Shown: positions 54,128 to 64,000 of the stretch, in pieces
How the letters are laid out: the number at the start of each line of letters is the position of its first letter
Numbering within the stretch: the first letter of the stretch is position 1
Source: Branchinecta lynchi
Lineage: Eukaryota; Arthropoda; Branchiopoda; Anostraca; Branchinectidae
Assembly: GCA_023053575.1 (NCBI GenBank)
Contig: JAKZAP010000012.1
Span: 5,394,230-5,458,229 of the forward strand
DNA: 64,000 nt
Direction of reading: 5' to 3'
Notes under the pieces: model-generated
Seen by the model: the letters and a program-made list of their open reading frames with translations, nothing else
Databases searched by the model: none
Told to the model about the DNA's origin: nothing
Made by a program: the position numbers and the translations under genes

Positions 54128-54565
54128 TGTAGGCATTGCGGAAAAACAAAATAAAAATATCAGATTCATTGCAAGACAAATCCTGAAATCCTTTCCTACT
54201 TTTCAACAAGCGTAACTTCTCAGATGTCGCATCTTTAACCCTGGAGATACAGGCCTTTGTTTAAATTGAAATTCCAAGCGTCTAGAATTTTGCTTTGTCG
54301 CGCAAGCACTACACACTCTGAACGTTATTACTATAGCCCCGGGTGGAAATAGTCAAAACCTTAGATGAGTCAAAATATTTCAGCGTATTCAAATATCAGA
54401 TACAGAAATAAGCTTCAATTTCAGTTAAGCTTTAACACAAGGATGCGCATCCACGTTCTAATGTCATAAGATTTCAGACAATGTAAGGCCTTTACATACC
54501 TATCGAAATTAGCCAGAAGGGCATGGATAGGCTACTTGTGTGGAGCATCGTGCTGTTAGAAAATT
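54128..54565 (+). repeat. Dispersed repeat family F, copy 1 (empty site)
   Basis: Aligns with 59,228-59,795: TATCAGATTCATTG, AGATGTCGCATCTT, TATTTCAG-GTATTCAAATATCAG, ATTTCAGACAATGTA and AATTAGCCAGAAGGGCATGG. It lacks the 162-bp insertion present in copy 2. Confidence 0.9.
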
Positions 54566-54569
54566 AGGC

Positions 54570-55176
54570 TACTGCCACTTTCTGCTACTCCCAAGTGGTC
54601 CCTGGTTAAGAGCTGCAATACCACTGGACAAAACGGTCACGACTGGGCGAATGTTCGATTCTTGATATGAAGCTGAAATTGCGGACTTTTTCCTAAGGAA
54701 CTCACAGATGGCGCCGAAATCCAGCCAGGGAATGACTGATAAGGATCATTTAAAACGGCAGGTAATTTTCCCCGGAAACGAGAAGGGAAAGTGTTCACAC
54801 AGTACTCACGTATTTTTCAAGGGAGAGTACTGTCATGCGGCAATAAATTACAAGGTTGTAAGGCTCAGGATATCTCTCTACAATGGATACCAACATGTGT
54901 CCATTTGGACCACTTTTTACATGGGCATAATCAAAATTATTCCTCGAAAATCCAATTTATTGTTGCTGACCCTTCGACAAACAAATACCCGGGTAAAAAG
55001 TTCGCGAAATCGAAGTCCAAAATACCCGGGTTTGTGTTGCTGTTGCGGGGAAAAATACCCGCGGAGTACGGGTAAATACCCTCCGTGTAAACGTAGCTAT
55101 AGTCGGGAAGTAACGAAGGCAACAAAACCCTGTCAGGATTTCTGTCCGCGTATGCCTTACCCGGATCGGCTGTTTG
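54570..55176. other. Unassigned stretch with an open frame
   Basis: A plus-strand frame of 161 codons (54,708-55,193) is basic and cysteine-containing but shows no known motif, and both strands are open because of repeated AATACCCGGGT/ACCCGCGGAGTACGGGT sequence. I do not call a gene. Confidence 0.35.
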
Positions 55177-55400
55177 TACCAGAAAGGAGGTGACGTAGAC
55201 AGCAAAGGACTTGCCGACGAAGAAACGGCAGTGACCAAAGACAGCAGAACTGACATCAGCAAAAGGTTACCTCAATTGGCTCAATGTTCTCCTAAAAGAA
55301 ACGGAAAATAACAGTGAGATGAGCAGAGAAGAAACAAGACCAAAGGTTTCGATGGGATCCCAAACATTTAATGTTTATCAGACTTCTTGATTCAGACAAT
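55177..55400 (+). repeat. GGATCCC-family repeat, head block
   Basis: GTACCAGAAAGGAGGTGACG, GACGAAGAAACGGCAGTGACC, CAAAAGGTTACCTCAATTGG, then AGACCAAAGGTTTCGATGGG and ATCCCAAA; truncated after a TTCAGACAAT segment. Confidence 0.85.
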
Positions 55401-55525
55401 CGAATCTTGTACATTTCCAAGTAATCGCTAGACCCCTTAAAATTTTTGCTATTTATCCATATTCAACCGCTTGAATATGTAGCCTACAACAAAAATGTTA
55501 CCATTTTGAAGTGTTTTGCTTACGG

Positions 55526-56225
55526 CAACTTTAGTACACCCACTGAGTAACCCCTCACTTATCCAGTACATCTTTTTTCTAGTGAGTAACCCCTCCCTTG
55601 CCAAGTACACCTTTTTCATTGAGCGACCCCTCACTATCCAGTTCACCCTTCTTTCAGTGAGTAGCCCCTCGCGTACCCTAGCAGTTCCCTCTTTGGTAAA
55701 CCATGAATCAACCCCCTCACTTGGCTCACCCAAGTGCCTAACCCCTCGAGTACTCCTTTAACGGGCACACCCAATTCCTAACCCCTCGCGTGCACCTGGG
55801 ATTGGTTCACGAGTACCTGGGACCGGCAGACCCAACCCCCTTCCCAAACAACTTTAGTACACCCACTGAGCAACCCCTCACTTATCCAGTACATCTTTTT
55901 TCCAGTGAGTAACCCTCCCTTACCAAGTACACCTTTTTCAGTGAGCAACCCCTCACTTACCCAATTCATCCTTCTTTCAGTGACTAGCCCCTCGCGTACC
56001 GTAGCAGTTCCCTCTTTGGTACACCATGAATCAACCCGCTCGCTTGGCTCACCCAAGTGTCTAACCTTTCGAGTACTCCTTTAACGGGTATACCTAATTC
56101 CTAACCCCTCGCGTGCACCTGGGATTGGTTCACGAGTACCTGGGACCAGCTGATCCCACTCCCTCCCCAAACAACTTTAGTATACCCATTGAGCAACCCC
56201 TCCCTTAACAAGTACAGCTTTTTCA
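55526..56225 (+). repeat. 323-bp tandem repeat, about 2.2 units
   Basis: CAACTTTAGTACACCCACTG starts at 55,526, 55,849 and 56,172. Each unit contains three or four sub-repeats of about 45 bp built on CAGTGAGTAACCCCTC and CAAGTACACCTTTTTC. Confidence 0.95.
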
Positions 56226-56410
56226 ACCCCTAACTTATTCCTACAATTCCTACTACAATTGCTACAATCACACATTAGATGTCGCAAACACTCTCGCTCT
56301 CCACCCGTGTACCTCCTCTTATCTCCCAGCGGTAAAATTTCAGCACACATACTAATTAATAATTTCAAATCCTCCCTACCGAAACCCACTATTGTAAACA
56401 CATTCACCCC
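56180..56410 (-). pseudogene. LINE-B-type ORF2 C-terminal remnant
   Basis: The minus-strand frame reads AEILPLGDKRRYTGGERECL then RHLMCDCSNCSRNCR, paralleling DSLPLGERRRYIGRAKG...LKHLLCECESLSELR at the end of LINE-B ORF2. The CPMC half of the zinc motif is deleted. Confidence 0.6.
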
Positions 56411-56454
56411 ATGTCTCTTTCGCCTCGCCCCCTTCGACCTTTGATTACGTCACG

Positions 56455-57350
56455 GAATCAACACATCTGGAAACGATTCCATGACGACTCGCCACAAGAC
56501 AACTGGCAACCGACAAGTCGCCACACTGACATGTCGCCACACTGACAACTCGCCACACCGATGACTCGCCACACTGACAACTTGCCACAGTGACGACTCG
56601 CCACGGAGAAGACTTGCTACCCGACCAGCTCGCCACAGGGACAACATGCCAAAAAAATTGTTTTAGAAAAAAAATATACTGAAGTGTTTTAGACATTAGC
56701 TTCAGTTGACCCAAGGGAATTGGGATACTGTAAGTAATAAATCCTTTCAGTATTAATGCGCAATAATAATCCTATGTAGCAGTTAAATATAAACACATAG
56801 CTGTGAGGAATTAAGTATGATATTAAGATGGAGACTGTTCAGACTCAAAGAGGAGCTTTAACCAGCTGATAGGATCAAGCCGTTGCTTGAAATGTTTCAA
56901 GACTGAAGAAAATTTGCGGTGGGTGGACGCGGACCGAATCATGCAGGATGTGCTCCGCCTCGGCCGAAGCGACAATACTGTAAGATTAACAAGATAATCG
57001 AAAGAATTGTCAGGGGGTTTAACCGTAGTAGCGCAATTGATTTATTGAGAGGCATTGCCCATAATTATCTGCTCCATAAAAAAAAAAAAATCGGATAAAG
57101 ATTAATTGAATAAAGCGCTTTATCTTATAAATGTGGCGAGATGTCGCACTGTGGCAAGATGTCTGTGTGGCGACTTGTCGCTGAGGCCAGTTATCTGTGT
57201 GGCGAGGTGTCGGTGTGGCAGGTTGTCGCTGTGGCAAGATGTCACTGTGGCGAGATGTCGGTTTGGTGAGTAGTCGGTTCCCAGTTGTCGCTGTGGCGAG
57301 TTGTCTTGTGGCGAGATGTCCCGACACGCTGGAAACGGCCACGTGCGCAG
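56455..57350. repeat. Foldback element with 16-bp minisatellite arms
   Basis: The left arm (about 56,470-56,650) is built of units like GACAACTCGCCACACT; the right arm (about 57,130-57,325) of its complement GTGTGGCGAGTTGTCG, 16 bp each. GGAAACG sits outside both arms in inverted orientation. The spacer of about 480 bp is AT-rich, with no recognised gene. Confidence 0.85.
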
Positions 57351-57360
57351 ATGGGATTTC

Positions 57361-58937
57361 GATGGGATCCCGAAAAGTCAATATTTGATCCAGACAATTG
57401 CGTCTTGTTTTCGCCAGGCTCCTTGAACGCTTTTACTATTAAAATTCAAAAACAGATTAAGGCCATATAGCTAATCATCTGAGAAAACAAAGTTCAGATA
57501 TGGATTCAGCATGTGTGTTTACCCCTACAAGTCATATCTGTTTTGACGAAAACTGCCTGCCACTTCTACCAATTTCCCGGTTTCAGCCGAATTCCGGAAC
57601 TACTTGTCCGGCAAAAAAACAAAGCTCAAAAACCGAACTCAGCGTATCTTCTTTCCCCAATATTGAATATCCAATCAACTTCAAATAACAATTTAACTTA
57701 TAAAACATTTTCCGGGTCCAGTCGGATCCCGATCGAACTATATGTCCGGGAGCAAAATGATTTTCATACACGGACTCAGCATCTCCTCTTACCCCTAAAT
57801 CAGATATCTAATCAACTTTAAATTTTTCCGGTTTTGGCCGGACTCCGGGCAAAGTACTTGCCCGGGTAGAAAATTTCGTTTTCACACAAGTGTTCAGCAT
57901 GTCTTCTTACCCCTAAATCGAACATCTAAGCAACTCCAAATAAAACTTTTACTTTTAACAAACTTTCCGGCTTTGGACGGATTCCGGGCGAACTACTTGT
58001 CCTCAGAGAAAATGGTTTTCACCGTCCTGTTCAGCATGTCCTCCTACCCCTAAACCGAACATCTAATCAACTTCAAATAAAACTTTTACTTTTAACAGAA
58101 TTTCCGGTTTTGGCCGGATTCCGGGCCAACTACTTATCCGGCACAAAAATGGTTTTCACCGTCCTGTTCAGCATGTCCTCCTACCCCTAAACCGAACATC
58201 TAATCAACTTCAAATAAAACTTTTACTTTTAACAGAATTTCCGGTTTTGGCCGGATTCCGGGCCAACTACTTGTCCGGCACAAAAATGGTTTTCACCATC
58301 GTGTTCAGCATGTCTTCTTACCTATAAATCGAACATCTAATCAACTTCAAATAAAACTTTTACTTTTAACAAACTTTCCGGTTTTGGCCGGATTCCGGGC
58401 GAACTACTTGTCCGACGACAAAATGATTTTCACCATCGTGTTCAGCATGACTTCTTACCCCATAATCGACTATCACAGTATCTGTTTAAAAAGTTTCATC
58501 ATTCCCTTCCAGAGTTACAGTGCGCACAGACGGACGGACAGACGGACAACTTTTGTGATGTCATAGGTATCCCTCCACTTACGTTTTGGGATCCCAATAA
58601 AGGGGTAGGACCGCTATAGCCGAAATCTGGTCCACAAGTTTTGTGTCCGGTTTTCACCGGATTGCGGGTGAACTACTTGTCCGGCAACAAAATAACTTTC
58701 ATATTCGGATTCAGCATGTCTCCTTACCTCTAAATCAACTATCTCAATAGCTTTTAAAAAATATTTGTATGCCCTTTAATCTGAAACCCCCTCCCCCACC
58801 CCTATATGACCCAAAGAATCCTCACACCAAGTTTCATCAAAATATCTCATTCCTTTCGAGAGTTATCGTGCTTACAGACAGACGGACATTTTTGCGATGT
58901 CATAGGTATCCCTCCACTTACGTTTTGGGATCCCAAA
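57361..58937 (+). repeat. GGATCCC-family repeat with 137-bp tandem array
   Basis: Head GATGGGATCCC at 57,361. A tandem array runs from about 57,520 to 58,460 with unit starts GAACATCTAATCAACTTC at 57,920, 58,057, 58,194 and 58,331, exactly 137 bp apart, plus diverged or shortened units before. Each unit carries CCGGTTTTGGCCGGATTCCGG and GAACTACTTGTCCG. It ends with the CAGACGGACAG / CCCTCCACTTACG / TTTTGGGATCCCA block at 58,526-58,597, and a second partial element repeats the end block at 58,875-58,937. Confidence 0.95.
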
Positions 58938-59227
58938 AACTGCAAAATATCTAGAAGGGATAAGCTAGTCTTTGACAAGACAAAACTACTATTCCCGGCA
59001 TCAATCAAAATATTTAAAGTTTAACCGAACGGAGCTGAGATTCAACAGTCTAGTAACAAATCACTTATTCACTTAAATATTCTTGAAAACCCGATACAAA
59101 TAGGTTACTTTATTTGTCCGTTATCTAGGGATAATCGATCTCATAAAATGAACTTATTCTTTCAGATTGTTGGTACCTCTATGTAACCTACTTTTCCCTC
59201 TAGGCTACGCTTGAAATGTTTACCAAA

Positions 59228-59795
59228 CTAGAAATGTATGCATTGCCGAAAAAATATCAGATTCATTGTAAGACATATTCTGAAATCGTTTTCCTACTTT
59301 TCCTACTTAGATGTCGCATCTTCACCATGGAGATGCAGCCCTTTGTTTTAATTCAAATTCTACCCGCCTGGATGAATTCTGGTTTGTCGTGCAAGCAGCA
59401 TATACTTTGGTCTTTATTCCTAGAGCCTCGTGTGGAAAAAGAAAAATCCCTCAGACGAGTCAAGATATTTCAGTGTATTCAAATATCAGCTGTAGTAAAG
59501 ATGCCTTTTGAGTTAAACTTTAACACCAGGTGCGCATCTAAGTGTTACAGTGCGAACACATGACCAGGATTTCCCGGCCGGATTACCTGCACTTCCATCA
59601 TCAAATTGAAAAAATTTCAACTTTTCCATATGGATGTGACGATGGTGCAGAAAATTCGGGCAGGAATTCCAGTCCGGGAGCTCCAGATCCTGACCGTGTG
59701 TTCGCACTATTACATGTTATAACATTTCAGACAATGTAGGCCTTTACCCACTTGGGTACCAAAATTAGCCAGAAGGGCATGGAGAGGCCCTGATG
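59228..59795 (+). repeat. Dispersed repeat family F, copy 2 (filled site)
   Basis: Homologous to 54,128-54,565 over its length, interrupted by a 162-bp MITE at 59,548-59,709. Confidence 0.9.
59548..59709. mobile_element. Short MITE, PIF/Harbinger-like (TTA target duplication)
   Basis: The termini CAGTGCGAACACATGACCAG and, reversed, TAGTGCGAACACACGGTCAG form imperfect inverted repeats of about 25 bp including CAGGAT. TTA lies at 59,545-59,547 and 59,710-59,712. The paralogous repeat at 54.4 kb lacks the insertion and one TTA-like copy, which confirms the boundaries. A TTA/TWA duplication suits PIF/Harbinger; relics of its transposase exist elsewhere in the window. Confidence 0.75.
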
Positions 59796-60985
59796 GTCCC
59801 TCTATCAATTTTACCATGTTCGCCCCCCCCCCCCCCCCCCAATGAAGAAAGGCTCGGGACGCCCCTGGTTTCCAGATCCCATTTCAATCAATTCAATTTA
59901 TTCAAAATACATGTGGCGGACATGAATATTTTTTTTTTTATATACGAATATAAGGAATTCAACAAGTCAAAAATCAATAACTACAGGAGTGTCAGTTTAC
60001 ACAACTTATCATATTGCGCATGCAAACTGTGGTTCAAGACGTCCCCGAAAAAAGCAAGAACAGAACAATGCGACTTGTCAATTTAACGCAAACAAAATCG
60101 AGGAAGGGACGAAAATCCTGGCCAGTCGGCGCACGCTACACTCTTCACGCCACATCTTTTAACTGCGATAACGGTTAGTTTCCACATCGGGCAAGTTTAT
60201 ACACCCTTATCGTGTATTCGTCAAATGCGGAATTTCTAACCGTAAGAAAAATGTGCGAAGCAGCTGTTCTTTCAACCATAAATGCCACTAGGAGCATGGG
60301 CTGTGGACCACCGACTACACAGCCACCTACGAGATCTAGCAAAAACCTACACAAGTTGTTGCTCCTCCTCTGTACTATTCCTTGTCGGTTGGTAATCGAC
60401 CCTCAGCAGTAATAATTAAGGGTAGGATTGATAACTCAATGTCAGCAAGCTTTTATTGTTTTCCCCACATAAATTTCCGGATGACTGGGAGGAGCTTCGC
60501 GTCTGGCCTCCTTGTTAAGTGTTACCATGAGAGCAAACTATGCAGTCAGAAAAGGGCGGTAGTTCAAACAGTGCTGATTTCTACGCGAATTAAAGTCTTC
60601 TCACGTATACCCATATTTATTCTTGTTCTCGGGAAGAAAGACACCAGCCGAATGCACTAAATTTTCTTAACATATCTGTGGTTTACCTTCCTCGCCGAAT
60701 GGCCTAATCACCAAATCATGGCGAAGTTTTCTGTCTTGGATACAAATGCCAAATTAAAAGAACTACGTACACAGCTTCTGTCACAATCCAGCCTCCTTCC
60801 TGCCCACTGCTCCAGCTAGTTTAGTCAATAGTTCTTTTTGTTTATTGTTGTGTATATGTGGTTTTACGTTTATTTATCCTTTTTTGTTGTTGTATATGTT
60901 GTATTTCTTGTTATGTGTTTATTTATTTATTTGTGTCTGCACTATGCAAATGCCTAACTACTAGGCCTAACTACATTCATCCATA
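59796..60985. other. Unassigned stretch
   Basis: A C-run at about 59,823-59,840. No gene recognised. T- and G-rich tracts such as TTGTTGTATATG occur near 60,840-60,950. Confidence 0.4.
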
Positions 60986-60989
60986 AGGG

Positions 60990-62080
60990 TGGTGACATAT
61001 AAATCTAAGGACTTACCAACGAGGGAACAGCGAACTGGTGTAATTACGGTGGCAAATAGAGCAAACTGATGTCAGAATACGGTGAACTTGGTTGGCTGCA
61101 CATCCTTCTAAAATAAAAGGATGAAACCTGCGAGATGGGTTCATATAACAAGACCAAACGTTTCAATAGGATCCCAAAAACCTAACAACTGATTCAAACA
61201 ATTGGGCCATGTCTTCGCCATTCAGTCTTCGTCAGATTCACTAAATATTTTTACTGTTAAAATAAAGTTCAAAAATGGATTCAGCATGTCTCCTTTCCCC
61301 GATACCGAATCTTTTATCGGTTTCAGAAACAACTCTGAGCTTCAACCAAATTTCCAGTTTCAGCAGAATTCGTGATGAACCATTTCTCCAGCAAGAAAAC
61401 TAAGTTCATACATGGATTCAGCGGACCTCCTTACCCCCTCAATAACTATCTTATTAGCTTATAAAACATACATGTTTTTACCGTAAATTCGAAATCCCTC
61501 ATCTGCCTCTAAAGTTAGGACTAAAGGACCCATCTGAAACTTCACCTGTCCTCTACCATCCTTGCTTGAACAACATATGTCCTCGTTCTAACATAATATA
61601 TCAACCCCTTCGACTTTCGATTACACTAGATCTCTCCGATGTCCATAGAATAAACAAATGAGTACGAGCTATGCAGGTTTGAGAATAAAGGGGCAGGGAC
61701 TGCTATAGCTGAAAATTGGTCGACAAATTGTGTGTCCGGTTTTCACTGGATTCCGGGTGAACTACTTGTCCGGCAAGAAAATAACTTTCATATTCGGATT
61801 CAGCATGTCTCCTTACCCCTAAATCAACCATCTCAATAGCTTTTAAAAAATATCTGTTTTGCCCCTTAATCTGAACCCCCCCCCCCCCTACCCCTAAATG
61901 TAGGGCTACAGAGCCCATCTACAAACTTGACCTTACCCTTGACCCAAAGATCCTCACACCAAGTTTCATCAAAATATCCCATTCCCTTCGAGGGTTATTG
62001 TGCTCATAGACAGACGGTCAGACGGACAACTCTTGTGATATCAATGTATCCCTCCACTTACATTTTGGGATCCCAAAAAT
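60990..62080 (+). repeat. GGATCCC-family repeat, copy at right
   Basis: Degenerate head block to about 61,130, AAGACCAAACGTTTCAATAGG and ATCCCAAAA at 61,150-61,180, then CAGCATGTCTCC / CCGGTTTTCACTGGATTCCGG modules at 61,270-61,830 and the end block GACAGACGGTCAGACGG ... TTTTGGGATCCCA at 62,008-62,077. Confidence 0.85.
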
Positions 62081-62084
62081 AAGA

Positions 62085-63050
62085 ACAAAAGTTACAGTAA
62101 CAAAAGGGATGTCAGAAGATAGAGTTGCACTGATAAGGATGACTCCAAGAGCTGACACTTTTTTTCTTTTTTTTTTATAAAGGGCATTCCACCAACACGA
62201 TTTCTGAAAAGCACTTCCTTCCTCCCTTAGAGGCTGTTCCGACCAGAATTAGCCCTCCCTATCCTGAATTACCCTCTTGGCTAAGTCCGGAATTACCCCA
62301 AACTTTTTTGTTTCTTAGATCATCAAACCATTCAAACATTATAGCACAAAAAGTGAACATAACCATAGTTTTTAATTGATGTTTTCCCACCAGGTCCACT
62401 AAATGACTGGGTAGCTGTCCCCAAATAGGGCGAGGACAATGCGCTTTCTGAATCAAAGAAGGCCATAGATGGCACAATATTTAGCAGTTTTGTTGAAAGT
62501 TTTTTAATGAGTGGTTACTCACTGAGAATTTGTCAATAGCTCGAATTAAGCCATCCGGAATTACCCTGGTTCACCCAAAGAGATATAATTCCATATTATG
62601 GGACTAGATTCACCAGTAGCTGGGCAACCGGAATCCAGTTGAAAAAACTAGAACTAATCAAGACTATACTGAGGTTACACAGAAACATATTTCAGGAACA
62701 GAAAAGAATTAAACTGTATTGTACTGTCTTTTTGAAACCCAAACCCAAGCAAACAGGCAAATGTTAGTTGCGATTTTTGCATTTACCACTGTATCTGTTA
62801 TCACTGTAACTATACTGGAAATTAGTAATTTTTCCAGTTATGGTAATGTTATACGATTCTACTGTTGCTCTGCATAAACAATAATTGCCAGCTTTGCGGT
62901 TTCATCCAAAAAGAAATACCGATATCCACTGAAATCTTTAGTGACATAAATTATTTACCACCATTTTGTCGAAGGTATCGTTCCAGTGAAGTTATTATAA
63001 GTTATGATGATAAGAGAAGGGGCGAGCGGCCTATTGTGGTAGTTATCACG
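62085..63050. other. Unassigned stretch
   Basis: No gene recognised. CCGGAATTACCC recurs at about 62,287 and 62,552. Positions about 62,980-63,050 may belong to the repeat interrupted by the MITE that follows. Confidence 0.4.
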
Positions 63051-63060
63051 GTCTCTGGAA

Positions 63061-63761
63061 CAGTCTAGTACACTAGCCCCTTTTCAGGCACAGTGCTCAA
63101 ACGTCTAGCACCATGCCTGGGTGCTAGACGTTCAAGTTCTGTACCTTGGATTTCATGTATGGTGCATGGATTTCAGTATACAGTGCATACATCAAAAACA
63201 CAGTTTCTGTCATGACAACTGAGCACCAGCTCGGACAGGGCTGAAATTACTACCATGAATTAGAGAAATCAAAGACAATCCTTTATATATTTTTCACAAC
63301 AAAAACAAAAGGGCTCGGCTGATGACAGATGTGAAAAACCTCATTTTCTTTTCTACATAGTCAAGGGTTTTGCATGCAAAGTGTCCTGCGCCTCAGCTTT
63401 TTCTACCTAGCAGTCAACCAGAATATTGGCTCTTGGGGAATAGATAGGGAAAATACATGGAAAATAGATAGGGTGCTGTTAGGTTTTTCTTCTCCATCAT
63501 CATTAGAGCCCTTTTGTTTTTGTTGTGAAAAATATGTACAGGATTGTCTTTGATTTCTCTAATTCATAGTAGTAATTTCAGCCCTGTCCGAGACGGTGCT
63601 CAGTTGTGATGACAGAAACTGTGTTTTTTCTGTATGCACTGTATACTGAAATCCATGCACCATACATGAAATCCAAGGTACAGTGCTTGAACGTCTAGCA
63701 CCCAGGCATGGTGCTAGACGTTTGAGCACCGTGCCTGAAATGGGGCTAGTGTACTAGACTG
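63061..63761. mobile_element. hAT-type foldback MITE, 701 bp
   Basis: The arms (about 63,061-63,312 and 63,508-63,761) are inverted copies of about 250 bp with few mismatches. The tips are CAGTCTAGTACACTAGCCCC and its complement. CTCTGGAA (63,053-63,060 and 63,762-63,769) is an exact 8-bp target duplication. An 8-bp duplication and CAG-starting ends are typical of hAT elements. There is no coding capacity; a transposase would act in trans. Each arm also contains a nested small palindrome, GTCTAGCACCATGCCTGGGTGCTAGAC. Confidence 0.9.
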
Positions 63762-63799
63762 CTCTGGAACGAAAATAACAGCAAAGCGAACATACGTCA

Positions 63800-64000
63800 T
63801 CACTCTTACGGGGGTTCCTGCAGAACCGATAGTTATTATAATTTATGATGCTCGCAACCATCATAAGTAAATTGTAACGATTGTAACAGTCGTGGAACAG
63901 AAAATAAATGGGAGGAGCCAATTTTTTATTACGGCAGGCTCTGCAACGGCAATAATAACAACAATAGTAACAATTGTAACTGATAATAAGTTGCTGGAAC
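63800..64000 (+). repeat. Interspersed repeat, continues past the window end
   Basis: GGGGTTCCTGCAGAACCGATAGT, GGGAGGAGCC and GCTCTGCAACGGCAATAATAAC are the reverse complement of 25,845-26,010. Confidence 0.8.

Noticed and set aside
54708..55193. 161-codon frame as a gene
   Set aside because: No motif; the stretch has palindromic CCCGGGT repeats that open both strands and it runs into a known dispersed repeat.
55526..58460. CRISPR-like arrays
   Set aside because: The units are 137 or 323 bp without unique spacers, and the window is eukaryotic. No CRISPR array is present.
1..64000. tRNA, snRNA or riboswitch genes
   Set aside because: I looked for A/B boxes with cloverleaf potential and common snRNA motifs and found none I could support; a covariance-model scan would be decisive.

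Overview
This window looks like a repeat-rich invertebrate animal nuclear genome. The evidence is spliceosomal GT-AG exon boundaries, several non-LTR retrotransposon (LINE) lineages, PIF/Harbinger, hAT-type and KDZ-type DNA transposon remains, a 5S rRNA remnant of the type seen in many invertebrates, and domain families (EEADTR/GCDT nuclease-like, LEAFHS-type, TE-associated SET) known to me from aquatic invertebrate genomes. I cannot name the species. No intact single-copy host gene was recognised. The coding matter is almost all transposon-derived and mostly broken. The only host-like piece is one EGF-like exon on the minus strand near 9.1 kb.

Layout. 0-8 kb: old dispersed repeats, a zinc-knuckle LINE ORF1 fragment, a CR1-like LINE 3' part, and short duplications. 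8-10 kb: a long hairpin with a 228-bp tandem duplication, a LINE tail, the EGF exon and a 5S rRNA pseudogene almost touching it. 11-13.4 kb: a decayed LINE related to the younger copy downstream, plus degenerate satellite units. 13,517-19,957: a DNA transposon with about 330-bp terminal inverted repeats and a likely TAT target duplication. Its gene resembles an XPG/FEN-like nuclease family and is split in two by a nearly full-length LINE (LINE-A, ORF1 and ORF2). 20-26 kb: LINE scraps, dispersed repeats and two unassigned possible coding segments. 26.8-32.9 kb: a second LINE (LINE-B) between direct repeats of about 754 bp, 98% identical, that abut both of its ends. This is the geometry of a target-site duplication but far longer than usual.

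33-42 kb: a spliced exon of the LEAFHS-type family, a truncated LINE, Harbinger pieces, a broken gene with possible tyrosine-recombinase-like and clear SET-domain parts running directly into a KDZ transposase fragment, and a better preserved Harbinger core on the minus strand. 43-51 kb: a chimeric LINE ORF1/endonuclease frame, two copies of a repeat carrying a 16-bp minisatellite around a PHD-finger ORF1, an RT fragment and old dispersed repeats. 51-64 kb is nearly gene-free: cytosine-rich 421-bp tandem repeats, 323-bp and 137-bp tandem arrays, a foldback element built from another 16-bp minisatellite, a Harbinger-type MITE with its empty site visible in a paralogous repeat, and a 701-bp hAT-type foldback MITE with an 8-bp target duplication.

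The two most notable structures are the TIR element carrying the nuclease-like gene and the LINE with very long flanking direct repeats. All similarity statements come from reading the sequence and remembered family motifs; no database search was run.
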